A stretch of 64,000 nucleotides of DNA from Saccopteryx bilineata (Eukaryota; Chordata; Mammalia; Chiroptera; Emballonuridae): assembly GCF_036850765.1 (NCBI RefSeq), contig NC_089491.1:129696266-129760265 (forward strand), read 5' to 3'. Position numbers and translations under genes: made by a program. The stretch's first letter is position 1. Every line of letters starts with the position of its first letter. Below, in pieces: positions 10,973 to 21,701 of this stretch. The notes beneath the pieces are model-generated. The model did not search any database, was not told the DNA's origin, and saw only the letters and a list, made by a program, of their open reading frames with translations.

Positions 10973-11514
10973 CTATGTGCTCATGTACTATTTGATCACC
11001 ATAACTACATGCAAGTTAAATCTTATTATACACGGCAAAGTAAGCAGTCTCTAAACTAGGCTGGAATTCTAACCCCCTTTCCCCCCCCCCAAAAAAAATT
11101 CAGTTATTACCAGATGCCAAAACTTTGAATATATCTAAGTATCCAAATGACTCACTGAAGTTTACAGCTCTTAATCAGAGTTTCTCAATATAAAATAAAC
11201 AAATAATTCAAGATAATTGATAATATAATTCTCTGAGACATAGTTTTTAGCATTTGAGACATAGAGAAAAAGATGTAGCATCTCTGTATGATATAAATGC
11301 AGATCTTTCAAGGGAAGCAATGTTTTCTTGCTCTTGTTCCTAACACTTTTCCACATTTTTTCATTAGTGAGAATAAAAGGTAAAAACAAATGAGATGCTG
11401 GATTTGGCTTTAACAGCAGAACAAGGCCCATGGTCTATGATTACACTGATTTTTCGATGAAAACTTCCTTTCACCACATTTAATTTTAGAGGAAATTGTC
11501 TCTTAACTTTAAAA
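10973..11514. other. Stretch with a C10-A8 run, otherwise nothing recognised
   Basis: Ten C followed by eight A at 11081-11098. No gene or repeat recognised. Confidence 0.5.
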
Positions 11515-11516
11515 TA

Positions 11517-12110
11517 CAGTGTGTCTGTAAAGTCATGGTGTACTTTTGACCGGTCACAGGAAAGCAACAAAAGACGATAGAAATATGAAATCTGCACCAA
11601 ATAAAACGAAAACACTTCCAGTTTCATACCTATTCAGTGCAGTTTGATGTGGGCTCATGCACAGATTTTTTAGGGCTCCTTAGGTAGCTATCCTGTATAG
11701 CCTCTACAGACTCGTCACTGACTGATGGCCCAGAACGGGGTTTCTCCACCAAACTGCCGGTTTCCTTCAACTGCTTATCCCACCAAGTAATGTTATTCCT
11801 ATGTGATGGCACTTTGTTATAAACACGCTGATATTCATGTTGCACATTGGTCACGGATTCATATTTAGCGAGCCACAGAACACACTGAACTTTCCTCTGT
11901 ACCGTCCACATCTCGACTGGCATGGCCGTGGGCTGCTCCGCTGTATACACGGTGTTACATCATCATCTGCGCATGCGCACATGTTGCCACATCATTCTAC
12001 AGAAACTGGGAGGGTTTTCCTTTTATTTGGTGCTAATTTCACATTTCTACCATCTTTTGTTGCTTTCCTGTGACTGGTCAGAAGTGCACCATGACTTTAT
12101 GAACAAACTG
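11517..12110 (-). mobile_element. Tc1/mariner-type transposon, internally deleted
   Basis: Long terminal inverted repeats of about 110 bp, starting CAGTGTGTCTGTAAAGTCAT at the left and mirrored by ATGACTTTATGAACAAACTG at the right, flanked by TA at 11515-11516 and 12111-12112. At 594 bp it is too short to be autonomous; a truncated transposase frame lies on the minus strand. This is a different family from the mariner at 2883 and from the small MITEs. Confidence 0.92.
11630..11950 (-). pseudogene. Tc1/mariner-type transposase, N-terminal fragment (106 codons)
   Basis: An open frame begins MYTAEQPTAMPVEMWTVQRK, just inside the right terminal repeat. Residues about 17-50 (KVQCVLWLAKYESVTNVQ, then NKVPSHRNNITWWDKQLKET) resemble the N-terminal helix-turn-helix of transposases that Pfam groups under DUF4817. 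Residues about 70-95 (KPRSGPSVSDESVEAIQDSY, RSPKKSV) continue that pattern into the second DNA-binding part. The DDE catalytic domain is missing and the frame ends near the left terminal repeat, so this is the coding side of an internal deletion. The frame has no stop across 106 codons, suggesting recent decay or only modest age. No evidence for host use. Confidence 0.82.
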
Positions 12111-12112
12111 TA

Positions 12113-12615
12113 TATTGTTCTTCCTACTTTTCTTTCTCAATCTCATGAGATCTGTTGGCAATGAGTTAGTCTTCCAAAATAATTTAAGAATTTCATTGAA
12201 AATAATTTTTAAAATCAAAAATGTAGAAAAAGTAATTGAATAACTTGCTGAATCAGATGCAAATGTGCTATGTAAACAATCCCTTCTTTGGGGCATTTGT
12301 ACATCAAGAGTTCAGATTACTAATTGCTTTATTTTAAATATGTGAGAGAATCAATGTGTATGTTCTTGATCATGCATAAGCCCCAGCAGGAGTGATAGTG
12401 CTATGGAAGGAAAAAAATATGTTAAGAGACTGCTCAAATTGTCTTGATATAAACCAACTATTCATGCATAAAGAGAACATGGAGTTCCATTTAACACTAG
12501 AGATTTCACTCTACAATTAAAGCAACAAATCATTACTGAATATGTGTAATTTCTCTATAATGGAATTGTTGTATTGGGCTAGAATTGTACCAAATGACAC
12601 ATCACAGATCCATTT
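12113..12615. other. AT-rich stretch, nothing recognised
   Basis: Nothing recognised. Confidence 0.5.
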
Positions 12616-12700
12616 TCAAGATCTGGTTATCCTTCAAGGATCAAATCAAGGACCAGGTCTACCCTGAAACCTTCCCTGGTTCCTTTAGCACACGGAATTT
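12616..12700 (+). mobile_element. LINE-2-like fragment
   Basis: TATCCTTCAAGGATCAAATC followed by GAAACCTTCCCTGGTTCC matches the L2 3' region phrase order (ATCCTTCAAGGCCCAGCTCA, AAGCCTTCCCTGA). Short and old. Confidence 0.6.
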
Positions 12701-12729
12701 TTTCTTTTTCTCAAACTTTGTGTTAGTCA

Positions 12730-12776
12730 CCAAGTGTTCTCTTTCTTTCTCACTCTCTCCCTCTCTCTCTCAGCAA
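12730..12776. repeat. CT-rich tract
   Basis: A pyrimidine run of CTCT/CTTT units. It ends in CAG, like a splice acceptor, but no exon follows that I can support. Confidence 0.7.
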
Positions 12777-13899
12777 ACAGTGAAGGGCTAAGTATATATC
12801 AGAAATCATTTATATTAATTGACAGATTGATGGTTTCTTAATTTCCTCATAGTGATACCTTCTGGAAATAGTATATGCTAGCATAAAATAAACTTGGCTG
12901 TTTTCAGAATGCCTTCTTATTTTCTGTAATTATATTTGATAGCCTCTTGTAACTCTACACACTAACTATGCCCTCAGTATCTATCCTATTAGAAATAAAT
13001 GTATTTTTAACAACTTTTCCCCAGTAATCTTTAAATTTCTTGGAACAGCTTTCAAACTGAACCAAATCACATCTTAGAAAAAAACAATTTTTTTTAACAT
13101 GAGGGTACTAGTATATCAACAGATTTTAATAATTAGTGTATTTTGTCACATTTCATTCTTGGTCAATTTATATTTTGTTTATATCAATATGTTCTTATTG
13201 GAATAAAGCACAGCTTAATGCTGCTTATTCTTTTTTTTTCTTTTTTCCAAACTGCTACTCTTTAAACATTTATGTTGACCTTAGAATCCCCTTTAGCTAA
13301 GAACTAGCTTTATAGAGACAATAAAATATAATAACAAGATCTAAGACTTACTGGATCAACCTCAAAATGTCTTTGTTCTAAAAACTTATAATAATTTGGT
13401 TGCTGGGGATAGTTTGCTAAATATTTTATCTACAAACAGCTTGATTCACTTCTTGTAGTAAATTTACTTAGCTACCTGGAAGAATGCTAGCAACAAAAAT
13501 TTCCATTGCAGGTAATAGAGTCATGCTTATATAATAGTTTGAAAATATAAAAAGAATATAAGAATTATTTATACCTCAAAAAAGAGAAACATAAATGCTT
13601 CAATGGAAACATACAGAACTGGAAATTATGATGCACATCTTCTAAATTTAGAGAATAAACATAACTCATATTAGTCATTTTCCTCTGATGTAACTGATCG
13701 GCACCTAGAGGACTGTGCTGGACCCAAGGCCCATCCTATATGAACCTTTCTACTGGTTTCTTTTCATCCTACACATCTTTGAAATTATTATCTTTATAAA
13801 ACTAAAAGATGATTTTAGTTTTCTAGATGTATGCATTTTCATATAACCTTTTGAGAACCACTTAATTTCTGTTTATGTTTGAACAAGTTGTCTTTCCAC
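12777..13899. other. 1.1 kb, nothing recognised
   Basis: AT-rich, with no recognised gene or repeat. Confidence 0.5.
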
Positions 13900-14035
13900 T
13901 AAGTAGTTGCAGAACGTGTAAAAGAAATACAATACTTATTTCATACTATTACCTCACAAGGATGGTGTGAAGATCAATTAAAGCACTGCTTCCTGATAAC
14001 TTTGAAAAGTGCTATATAAACACAAGGAACTGTAA
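13900..14035 (-). mobile_element. MIR/L2-tail-like fragment, reverse
   Basis: ATTACCTCACAAGGATGGTG, GAAGATCAATTAAAG and GAAAAGTGCTATATAAACAC match the reversed MIR/L2 tail (CTCATAGGGTTGTTGTGAGG, GGATTAAATGAG, AAGCGCTTAGAACAG). Diverged. Confidence 0.55.
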
Positions 14036-14051
14036 TTTTGAGAAATAAGTT

Positions 14052-14235
14052 AGCCTGACCTATGGTGGCACAGTAGATAAAGCATTGATCTGAAACGTTG
14101 AGGTCGCCAGATTAAAACTCCAGCCTTGCCTGGTCATACAAGAAGCAACTACTACAAGTTGGTGCTTCCCGCTCCTCTACCCCCTTTCTCTTTCTCTCCT
14201 ACCTCTAAAATTAATAAATAAAATGAAAAAAAATA
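14052..14235 (+). mobile_element. SINE family C
   Basis: Head GCCTGACCTATGGTGGCACA, then TTGAGGTCGCCAGATT, the block GTTGGTGCTTCCCGCTCCTC and an A-rich tail with TAAATAAAAT. Diverged copy. Confidence 0.82.
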
Positions 14236-14528
14236 CATTAACTCAGGGGAGTTTTAAATCCTGAAAATTTGAGATGTATCACAAGGTATTGGAATTATCT
14301 ATAGAATCCATAAAAATAATAATACTTATTATAAATATAAATAATTATATTATTTAAGTATAGCAATATTAAATGATATAATTATTATTTTACTTAAAAT
14401 TATTGAATGAAAATGCAAGTGATATGTTTATACCTGACCTTGTTACCACCACCACCAACAACAACATTTTGTGATAAAGGGCAATTGTTCTATAGACAAC
14501 AAACACAAGAAAAACACAATAGTACTCT
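14236..14528. other. AT-rich with a short ACC/AAC repeat
   Basis: A small simple repeat (ACCACCACCACCAACAACAAC) at about 14448-14466; otherwise nothing recognised. Confidence 0.5.
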
Positions 14529-15868
14529 TTTTTTTTTTTTTTTAATAAATTTTTATTAATGGTAATGGGATGACATTAATAAATCAGGGTACATATATTC
14601 AAAGAAAACATGTCTAGGTTATTTTGTCATCAAATTATGTTGCAAACCCCTCGCCCAAAGTCAGATTGTCCTCCGTCACCCTCTATCTCGTTCTCTGTGC
14701 CCCTCCCCCTCCCCCTAACTCTCTCCCTCCCTCCCTCCCATGTCCTCCCTCCCCCCCCACCCTTGGTAACCACCACACTCTTGTCCATGTCTCTTAGTCT
14801 CATTTTTATGTTCCACCAATGTATGGAATCATGTAGTTCTTGTTTTTTTCTGATTTGCTTATTTCACTCCTTATAATGTTATCAAGATCCCACCATTTTG
14901 CTGTAAATGATCTGATGTCATCATTTCTTATGGCTGAGTAGTATTCCATAGTGTATATGTGCCACATCTTCTTTATCCAGTCTTCTATTGAAGGGCTTTT
15001 TGGTTGTTTCCATGTCTTGGCCACTGTGAACAGTGCTGCAATGAACATGGGGCTACATGTGTCTTCACGTATCAATGTTTCTGAGGTTTTGGGGTATATA
15101 CCCAGTAGAGGGATTGCTGGGTCATAAGGTAGTTCTATTTGCAGTTTTTTGAGGAACCACCATACTTTCCTCCATAATGGTTGTACTACTTTACAGTCCC
15201 ACCAACAGTGAATGAGGGTTCCTTTTTCTCCACAGCCTCTCCAACATTTGCTATTACCCGTCTTGTTGATAATAGCTAATCTAACAGGAGTGAGGTGGTA
15301 TCTCATTGTAGTTTTGATTTGCATTTCTCTACTAACTAATGAAGCTGAGCATCTTTTCATATATCTGTTGGCCATTTGTATCTCTTCCTGGGAGAAGTGT
15401 CTGTTCATGTCCTCTTCCCATTTTTTTATTGGATTGTTTGTTTGTTTGTTGTTGAGTTTTATGAGTTCTTTGTAAATTTTGGATATTAGGCCCTTATCTG
15501 AGCTGTCATTTGAAAATATCAGTTCCCATATAGTTGGCTGTCTGTTTATTTTGATATCAGTTTCTCTTGCTGAGCAAAAACTTTTAATTCTGATGTAGTC
15601 CCATTCATTTATCTTTGCCTTCACTTCTCTTGCCATTGGAGTCAAGTTCATAAAATGTTCTTTAAAACCCAGGTCCATGATTTTAGTACCTATGTCTTCT
15701 TCTATGTACTTTATTGTTTCAGGTCTTATATTTAGGTCTTTGATCCATTTTGCATTAATTTTAGTACACGGGGACAGGCTGTAGTCGAGTTTCATTCTTT
15801 TACATGTGGCTTTCCAGTTTTCCCAACACCATTTGTTGAAGAGGCTTTCTTTTCTCCATTGTGTGTTG
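14529..15868 (-). mobile_element. LINE-1, 5'-truncated, young lineage
   Basis: Reverse-oriented L1 with its poly-A as a T-run at the left, a purine-rich 3' UTR (about 14560-14800; seen here as CCCTCCCCCTCCCCCT) and the ORF2 C-terminus. It is 5'-truncated at 15868. The 10-bp TSD TAGTACTCTT lies at about 14519-14528 and 15869-15878. The open reading frame and clean TSD suggest a fairly recent insertion. Confidence 0.94.
14806..15868 (-). pseudogene. L1 ORF2p C-terminal part, open for about 354 codons
   Basis: C-terminal segment of the L1 ORF2 protein, whose full-length form provides endonuclease and reverse transcriptase for retrotransposition. Here only the region after the reverse transcriptase remains, from [18 protein letters not shown] on. 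The cysteine-rich motif is intact, C-X3-C-X7-H-X4-C within [18 protein letters not shown], followed by [14 protein letters not shown] and the normal end IPYIGGT before the stop. There is no internal stop or frameshift, unlike the copies at 38532 and 43713. The 5' codons are an accident of the insertion junction, so no functional protein is expected. Confidence 0.9.
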
Positions 15869-15894
15869 TAGTACTCTTGATACATATAAAGGCA

Positions 15895-16040
15895 GGACAG
15901 ATGGCATTATTTATTAAGCACTCTATTTTGTGCTAGACAGTAAGCCAGTTGATTTTGTGACAGTTGTCTCACCTGTATCATATCTTACCACATCTTTAAA
16001 GTATATGGGTATTATTTTAATAATTTCTGACTGAGGAAGC
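15895..16040 (+). mobile_element. MIR SINE, sense
   Basis: CATTATTTATTAAGCACTC, TTTGTGCTAGACAGTAAGCC and GGGTATTATTTTAATAATTT follow the MIR order. It begins just right of the L1 junction. Confidence 0.65.
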
Positions 16041-16399
16041 ATTTTCTAGCACATTCAATATTGTGCCAAAATTAAAACAGCTTGTAACGACCGAGCTAGC
16101 ATTTCCCTTTAGGTCTTTCGCTGTATGCATTTCAGTATATTGTGAGTGTTTCTTTTCCATGGTCACCGACCAATATAGAATTACTATTTCTCCTATTTGA
16201 TGGTAATTTACATTTCTGAATGACAGTGGCTGCTCTGTAAGAGCTACTTCCCTGTGTGGGAGTGGCTATCACTTGGTGTGCAGGTAAATATTGCACTATG
16301 TGTATATAAATAACTAAAATTTAGTTGTGAGTGCCACTGCACAGAAGGACAATTTAGACTGCTAACATCACAAGTAAAATAAAAATACAACAAACAACC
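16041..16399. other. Stretch without recognised features
   Basis: Nothing recognised. Confidence 0.5.
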
Positions 16400-16796
16400 T
16401 CAGAAGAAAATGACATTTGGAACATAAATGACCTAGATGAAGTATCCTTAATATGTAAAGAACTATTCTTTTTTAAATTTAATTTTACAATATTTTTAAA
16501 GGTGAGATATGAGTCAAAGAACATAAGCAGTGAATCCACAAAGAAGAAATACAAATATTTATTGTGTTTTTTAATGTTTATCTTCACTAGTAATTAAAAA
16601 ATGAAATTCAAAACAACAATATATTTGCTGTTAATCAAATGCACGTTTGAACCAGTGTTGATGAAATTCAAGGATGTTTATTCTTCTTGTTGGAGCATTA
16701 ACTGGTACAGACTTTCAAAAGATGAATTTAAGTTCTATTTGATACAGAAATTCTTCTATAAAATTGCTTCATTAAGCATTGATGTGTTTTTAAAAA
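16400..16796 (+). mobile_element. Old L1 (L1M-type) ORF2 remnant, part 1
   Basis: Degenerate match to the ORF2 3' region in the right order: AAGAAGAAATACAAATATTT, TCACTAGTAATTAAAAAATG, ACCAGTGTTGATGAAATTCA, TGTTGGAGCATTAACTGGTA. Full of stops. It continues after the SINE C insertion. Confidence 0.7.
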
Positions 16797-16809
16797 ATTA
16801 GTTATATAT

Positions 16810-16844
16810 TTTTTAAACATTTTTTATTTATTCATTTTAGAGAG

Positions 16845-16876
<32 letters not shown>

Positions 16877-16990
16877 AATTTCGGAGGAGCAGGAAGCATA
16901 TGTGCCTTAACCAGGCAAGCCAGGGTTTTGAACTGGCGACCTCAGTGTTTCCAGGTCAACACTTTATCCACTGAGCCACCACAGGTCAGG
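16810..16990 (-). mobile_element. SINE family C inside the old L1
   Basis: Reverse orientation: ATTTATTCATTTTAGAGAGG tail side, a (GACA)n patch, then AACTGGCGACCTCAG and the head complement GAGCCACCACAGGTCAGGC. The TSD AAATTA(G/C)TTATAT flanks it (about 16796 and 16992). It splits the L1M remnant. Confidence 0.9.
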
Positions 16991-16991
16991 C

Positions 16992-17230
16992 AAATTACTT
17001 ATATTTATTGCAGGGTTGTTTTTCATGGTAAAAACATAAAAATAACCTAATAGTCATGCATTTATATATTGATCTGCTTTGTAACCAATTAAAATGATAT
17101 TCTGGAAAAATAATAATAGAAAAAATGTTCACAAATTAACTGAAAATAACAGGTTATAAAAAATACCAAAAAATACTAAAAGCAATTCTATTTTTGTTTA
17201 TGTCAAGATAGCATACATTTCATTTTTGCA
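16992..17230 (+). mobile_element. Old L1 remnant, part 2
   Basis: AAAACATAAAAATAACCTAA, TAGTCATGCATTTATATATT and TGTAACCAATTAAAATGATA loosely follow the end of L1 ORF2 (AACCTAAATGTCCATCAATAG, CAGCCATTAAAAAGAATGA). Weak on its own, but its order fits part 1. Confidence 0.5.
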
Positions 17231-17496
17231 TCCAGAGATAAAAATATCTATGTAGAAAGACAGAAATGGATCTGTACAGCTAGAATAGATAGAACAAGAG
17301 GTAAACTGAGGGAGACAGAGACAAATATACCTACAGAGAGAGATTTGGAGATAAAAGTAGAGATACAGGTATCTACATGGAGTAATAGTAATATATCTAT
17401 AAATAGATCTATGAAGATAGCATTACCAATTCAGATATATACGGGGTTAGGCTAAAGTAGGTTTCCGGTTGTGAGTACATGAAGCACAGTTTATTC

Positions 17497-18183
17497 TTCC
17501 TCTTTTCCTTAAGTGAGAAGCTGGAAGGCAGAGAGGCTGATTCCCACATGAACCCTGAGCAGGATCACCCAGCCAGCTCATCCAGGGGATGGTGTTCCTT
17601 GTAGACAGCCACTGCATCTGAATGCGTCCAGCCCACATGCAGCTGAGAGCAGAGGAAGGGCCTTCCTCGGCCTTGAGTGACATTGACGCCAAGAGCAAGG
17701 CCAGCGGTAACATAGTGGATAGCATGTCAAACTGGGATAACAAAAGACCCAGGTTGGAAGCTCCAAGAGATCGCCAGCCTGAAAACAGGCTGAGGTCATT
17801 GGTCTCTATCAGAGCACAATGTCCCACCTGGCCAAACTTGATCTATGTCTCTGTGTTTTCCTTCATTCTCCGTCGACCCTGGCAGCTCTTCCCATTGAGG
17901 GACGATGCTCTGACCATCTGGAGCTATTGTTCCATTGGTTGGCAACTGAGCTATTTTATTTTAGCACATGAGGTGAGGCCATGGAGCTGTCCTCAGTGCC
18001 TGGGAACAACTTGCTCCAACCAAGCCATGGCTGCAGGAGGGGAAAAGAGAGAGAGAAACAAGGGAGAGGGGGAGGGGTGGAGAAGCAGACGGTCACTTCT
18101 CCTGTGTGCCCTGACCAGGAGTTGAACCTGGGTTATCCACACACCAGGCTGACTCTTTACCGTTGACCCAACTGGCCAGGGCC
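17497..18183 (-). mobile_element. SINE family A (reverse) with an internal insertion
   Basis: Two reverse segments of family A, about 17497-17605 (tail side, GAGAAGCTGGAAGGCAGAG) and about 17880-18183 (GGGACGATGCTCTGACCATC through CAACTGGCCAGGGC). The sequence between them is not family A. The copy is old and lies inside the MITE. Confidence 0.75.
17606..17880 (+). mobile_element. SINE B-like fragment and unidentified GC-rich sequence
   Basis: The part at about 17697-17785 (AAGGCCAGCGGTAACATAGT, GGATAGCATGTCAAACTGGG, GACCCAGGTTGGAAGCTCC, GATCGCCAGCCTGAAAAC) follows a family B head. The flanking bases (17606-17696 and 17786-17880) are GC-richer than the neighbourhood and I do not recognise them. 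Confidence 0.5.
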
Positions 18184-18261
18184 CGGTTTATTCTTGTATT
18201 ATTATTTATTAATTCTTGTATTATTTTTCATATGAACAATTGTAAATCTACTTTTGCTCCA

Positions 18262-18292
18262 GTGTGTGTGTGTGTGTATTTATGTGTGTGTA
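18262..18292. repeat. TG microsatellite
   Basis: Interrupted (TG)n of about 30 bases at the right edge of the MITE. Confidence 0.85.
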
Positions 18293-18299
18293 GCAACAT

Positions 18300-18435
18300 T
18301 TAGAAGTGGTTCTTTATAGGTAGTGAAGAGTAGAATTTTTTCTTCTGTTCATGTTTTATTTTGTATAGAAATTCAGAAACTTCAAAATTTTTTCCAAAAT
18401 ATACAATATTTTGTAAAAAAAAAAAAGTAATTAAA
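18300..18435 (+). mobile_element. Old L1 3' end
   Basis: TTTTTTCTTCTGTTCATGTT, TTTTATTTTGTATAGAAATT and an A-run at 18415-18426 resemble an old L1M 3' UTR. It is the likely tail of the L1 begun at 16400. Confidence 0.5.
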
Positions 18436-20472
18436 AAAGAAAAGGCCATCATTATCTTATCAAGAACAGTAGCACTGCTGTTTTTTGTTTGCTGTTTTAA
18501 TTCATAAAGAATTAAAACTAAACTAAAATAAAATAAAGACCTTTTTGGTCTTCAATCACAATTTCATTATCTGTTAATTATATTCATTTAAAGAAAAATC
18601 CTGAAAGACAAGATACTAGCTGCATCAAACGGGTTAATGTGTGAAGAACATAGTTATTTAGTAGTTAATTTGGTAAAATCAATGACGGTTCACATTAAAG
18701 TAGAAAGAGAATAATAAATTAGAAGTCATGAAAATAAAAGTCCCATCTGGTTTTGCTGTTTGCATGGCATGAAACCTTAAAATGTTTCCTAAATACTCCC
18801 GTGTCTCATATTCTTCTTTCATAGAATTGGGCTAAAAATAACTGCCATTCTACCTTAAGATAGATATGCTAATACAGACTTTGATAAAATGCATAAAATT
18901 TATGAAGGATTATATAAACATTATCATCATTATGATTGTTGTTCTTTAAAAATAAATCAGGAAATTGACAACTTGAGTTAATTATCACATTGGTACAAAA
19001 TATTTAAATCTGACATTTCGAAGCCTTTATAAAGATACTTTAGTGTAACAAATATATGGTTTTCTACTGTTTTCTTACTCCTCTTTTATAGACTAGAAAT
19101 ATACTGTACTCTATAATTAGTAAAAATTTAGAAATATCAAGATATATGAAATAGAATGACATTTAGTTAAACTCAAAGAATAAATATATGTATTTATTTT
19201 TATTTCTTCCCTCTTATATTCCTGAATCCAATGGAATATGTACAATCATCAATGTTTCTAAATTGAATGCATCCTTTTAATTAGAATCCTATTTAAATTT
19301 TGATTTGAGAGCTCATACTTCCCTTGAAGTATTCTAGAATTAAACCACTTCAAGTGTGTTCACAGAGAAAGTTGAAAAATGTGAATGTCAAATAAAGTAA
19401 TTGATTCAGAAGTATCTAAAGAACATCTCCTCTGCCAAATACAATATACAATGGAAACCTTGCTCTCCAAGGACTCATAATCAAATCAATTATATGTATG
19501 ATATATATATATTTATAGTAGATATTTATATAACACATACATACTATGTAAATATCTAATGATTGTTTTAAACCTGAAACTAATATTTTATGTCACTATA
19601 ATTAAAATTTTTCTAAAAACAAACAAAAAGATTCAACAGACCTAATTTCTCATCTTCTAAACATTTCTTGATGAAATTTCCTTTCTGCTGACATTAGGAG
19701 TCTGAACCATGCTCAAACCAATTATAAATTTTTTACCATTTTAATATAAAACAGGTTTTACAGATAAATATATTTCCCCCTTTAGTATATTCTATTCATA
19801 GTCTAGGAAAAATTTAGGATCTAAGAGATATCCATAGTGCCTCTAAAATTTCTTTACCCCAAAATTCAAGAAATTTTTCTCCAAAACCACTTGGAAAGGC
19901 TTTCCTTGGTGTGTGTGTTGGATGGAATAGGAAGGAAAGTGGAGAGGGTAATGGGTGAAAAATCTCATCATCAGAAGTTAAGAACTTGTGTCAAATGTGG
20001 TCAACCACAAATTGCTCATGGCTGTTACACCATCCACAATCCTTGTCATCTGTCAGCTGTGCAATTTAGAGAAGTTGAAAGAACATGCATAACAAGATAG
20101 TAAGAATTTAGCTAAGACGAGAAATATGCATTCTTCCATCTCAATTTGTTTGGTATATTCTATCACCTTGCCACTCTCTCCTGAAATACTGAAATGCATA
20201 TGAAAAAAGTCAGATATTACTAATTTGTTCTCAACCTACATTTGGTCACACAGTAGACAAGCTTAGTGAGTCAGCATCAGACTTCAGGGTTAAGAGGTAT
20301 TTTTAGTTCACCATCAAACAAGTAGAATCTAGTCCTATTAAAAATAAGATTCATTCAGACAAAAAATACAATTTAAGATAAATGATAAATGCATAGTTTA
20401 AGATGAAGAAAGAAAATGAGCATTTGAAATTTTCCAATTAGGCACTGGGCAAGACATTACATATATAAAATA
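18436..20472. other. 2 kb, nothing recognised
   Basis: AT-rich, with no recognised repeat. An 87-codon frame at 19837-20100 contains CVKCGQPQIAHGC but has no support as a gene. An AT dinucleotide patch is at about 19499-19513. Confidence 0.5.
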
Positions 20473-20488
20473 TTTATATTAACATTCT

Positions 20489-20859
20489 TCTTTTTAGATT
20501 AGATTTTTTGTTTGTTTGTTTTTTTACAGAGACAGAGAGTGAGTCAGAGAGAGGGATAGACAGGGACAGATAGACAGGAACGGAGAGAGATGAGAAGCAT
20601 CAATCATAAGTTTTTCATTGCGCGTTGCAACACCTTAGTTGTTCATTGATTGCTTTCTCATATGTGCCTTGACCATGGGCGGGCCTTCAGCAGACCGAGT
20701 AGCCCCTTGCTGGAGCTGGCGACCTTGGGTTCAAGCTGGTGGGCTTTTGCTCAAACCAGATGAGCCCGCACTCAAGCTGGCGACCTCGGAGTCTCGAACC
20801 TGGGTCCTTTGCATCCCAGTCCAACGGTTTATCCATTGCGCCACCGCCTGGTCAGGCTG
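20489..20859 (-). mobile_element. SINE family B, full length
   Basis: Reverse copy: tail side GTTTGTTTGTTTTTTTACAG, CATCAATCATAAGTTTTTC, TTCATTGATTGCTTTCTCAT and the head complement CCACCGCCTGGTCAGGC. A 16-bp TSD with one mismatch (TTTAT(A/G)TTAACATTCT) sits at 20473-20488 and 20860-20875. Confidence 0.95.
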
Positions 20860-20875
20860 TTTATGTTAACATTCT

Positions 20876-21650
20876 AAGTGAACTGGGTTTATTTAGCAAT
20901 TGGCTCAACTAGTAAACTGAAGTTGAATGAGTATAAAATTTGCTTTTATTAATACAATGCATTTTAATGTTCTAAAGCAACTTTTGACTTATTTTATTAA
21001 ATTAATGTGGTCATTCAACAAAAAAAGAAATTATTAAAATACTTTCTGTGCACCTAGTATTTTGGTAGCTTTTGTACTTGGTGATAGAGAAGAAAGGCAC
21101 ATAAACAAATTATTATAACTCTATTTGATAAATGCAATAATGAAAATGTTCAAAATTTTGAACCTTTTATTTTCAAAATAACCATATGAACTTAACAAGA
21201 TTAATACATGCATCCCCATATTAAAACTAGCATCAGAGTTTGGAGGGGTCACATGGTTTTTGTATGGCCTAAGAGCTCATTGAAACCAGAATTAAGAATG
21301 CTCATCACTAATCATTCACCTTAATATTAATACATGCTACTTCTAGTTAAAATAATATACTGGAGGTTTAAATTTATAAACCTTTTGGTTTTATTTAAGG
21401 TGAGCAGAGTAATATCTGTTGGTTGTCTTAGCATCATCTTATAAGCAATTGCTTCTATGATTGGTCATTTCATTAATGTCTAACTCTCTAATAATCATAT
21501 AGAGACATGATATATTTTTTTGATGAATTTAATCTTTCATTATTTTGAGGTTCATGATATTATCATTTAAAAATTATCACTTGGTGTGTCTTTACAGTGT
21601 CCATGACCTTACTTTCACTTGTCCACATTAAACTCTTTCAAACTAAATCT
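20876..21650. other. Stretch without recognised features
   Basis: AT-rich; nothing recognised. Confidence 0.5.
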
Positions 21651-21701
21651 CAGGAAAACTCAGTCCATACTGCTAGTTAACCGGCGGATCTCTGTACGTA
21701 G

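Larger units (their letters stand above)
17442..18262. mobile_element. Mariner-type MITE split by SINEs
   Basis: The left end CGGGGTTAGGCTAAAGTAGG follows TA at 17440-17441; the right end (TGTAAATCTACTTTTGCTCC) stops near 18262. The middle phrases (TTGTGAGTACATGAAGCACA, TATTATTTATTAATTCTTGT, CATATGAACAATTGTAAATC) match the intact copy at 32511-32641. About 690 bp of SINE sequence interrupts it at about 17497-18183. Confidence 0.85.

Noticed and set aside
12710..12791. Pyrimidine tract plus CAG, resembling a 3' splice site
   Set aside because: No coding frame or recognisable exon follows; the tract is a simple CT repeat.
17622..18125. 167-codon frame
   Set aside because: It runs through nested SINE A and B-like sequence.
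19837..20100. 87-codon frame with CVKCGQPQIAHGC, resembling a zinc-binding motif
   Set aside because: One Cys/His cluster in an otherwise unconvincing frame, without splice or start context; likely chance.
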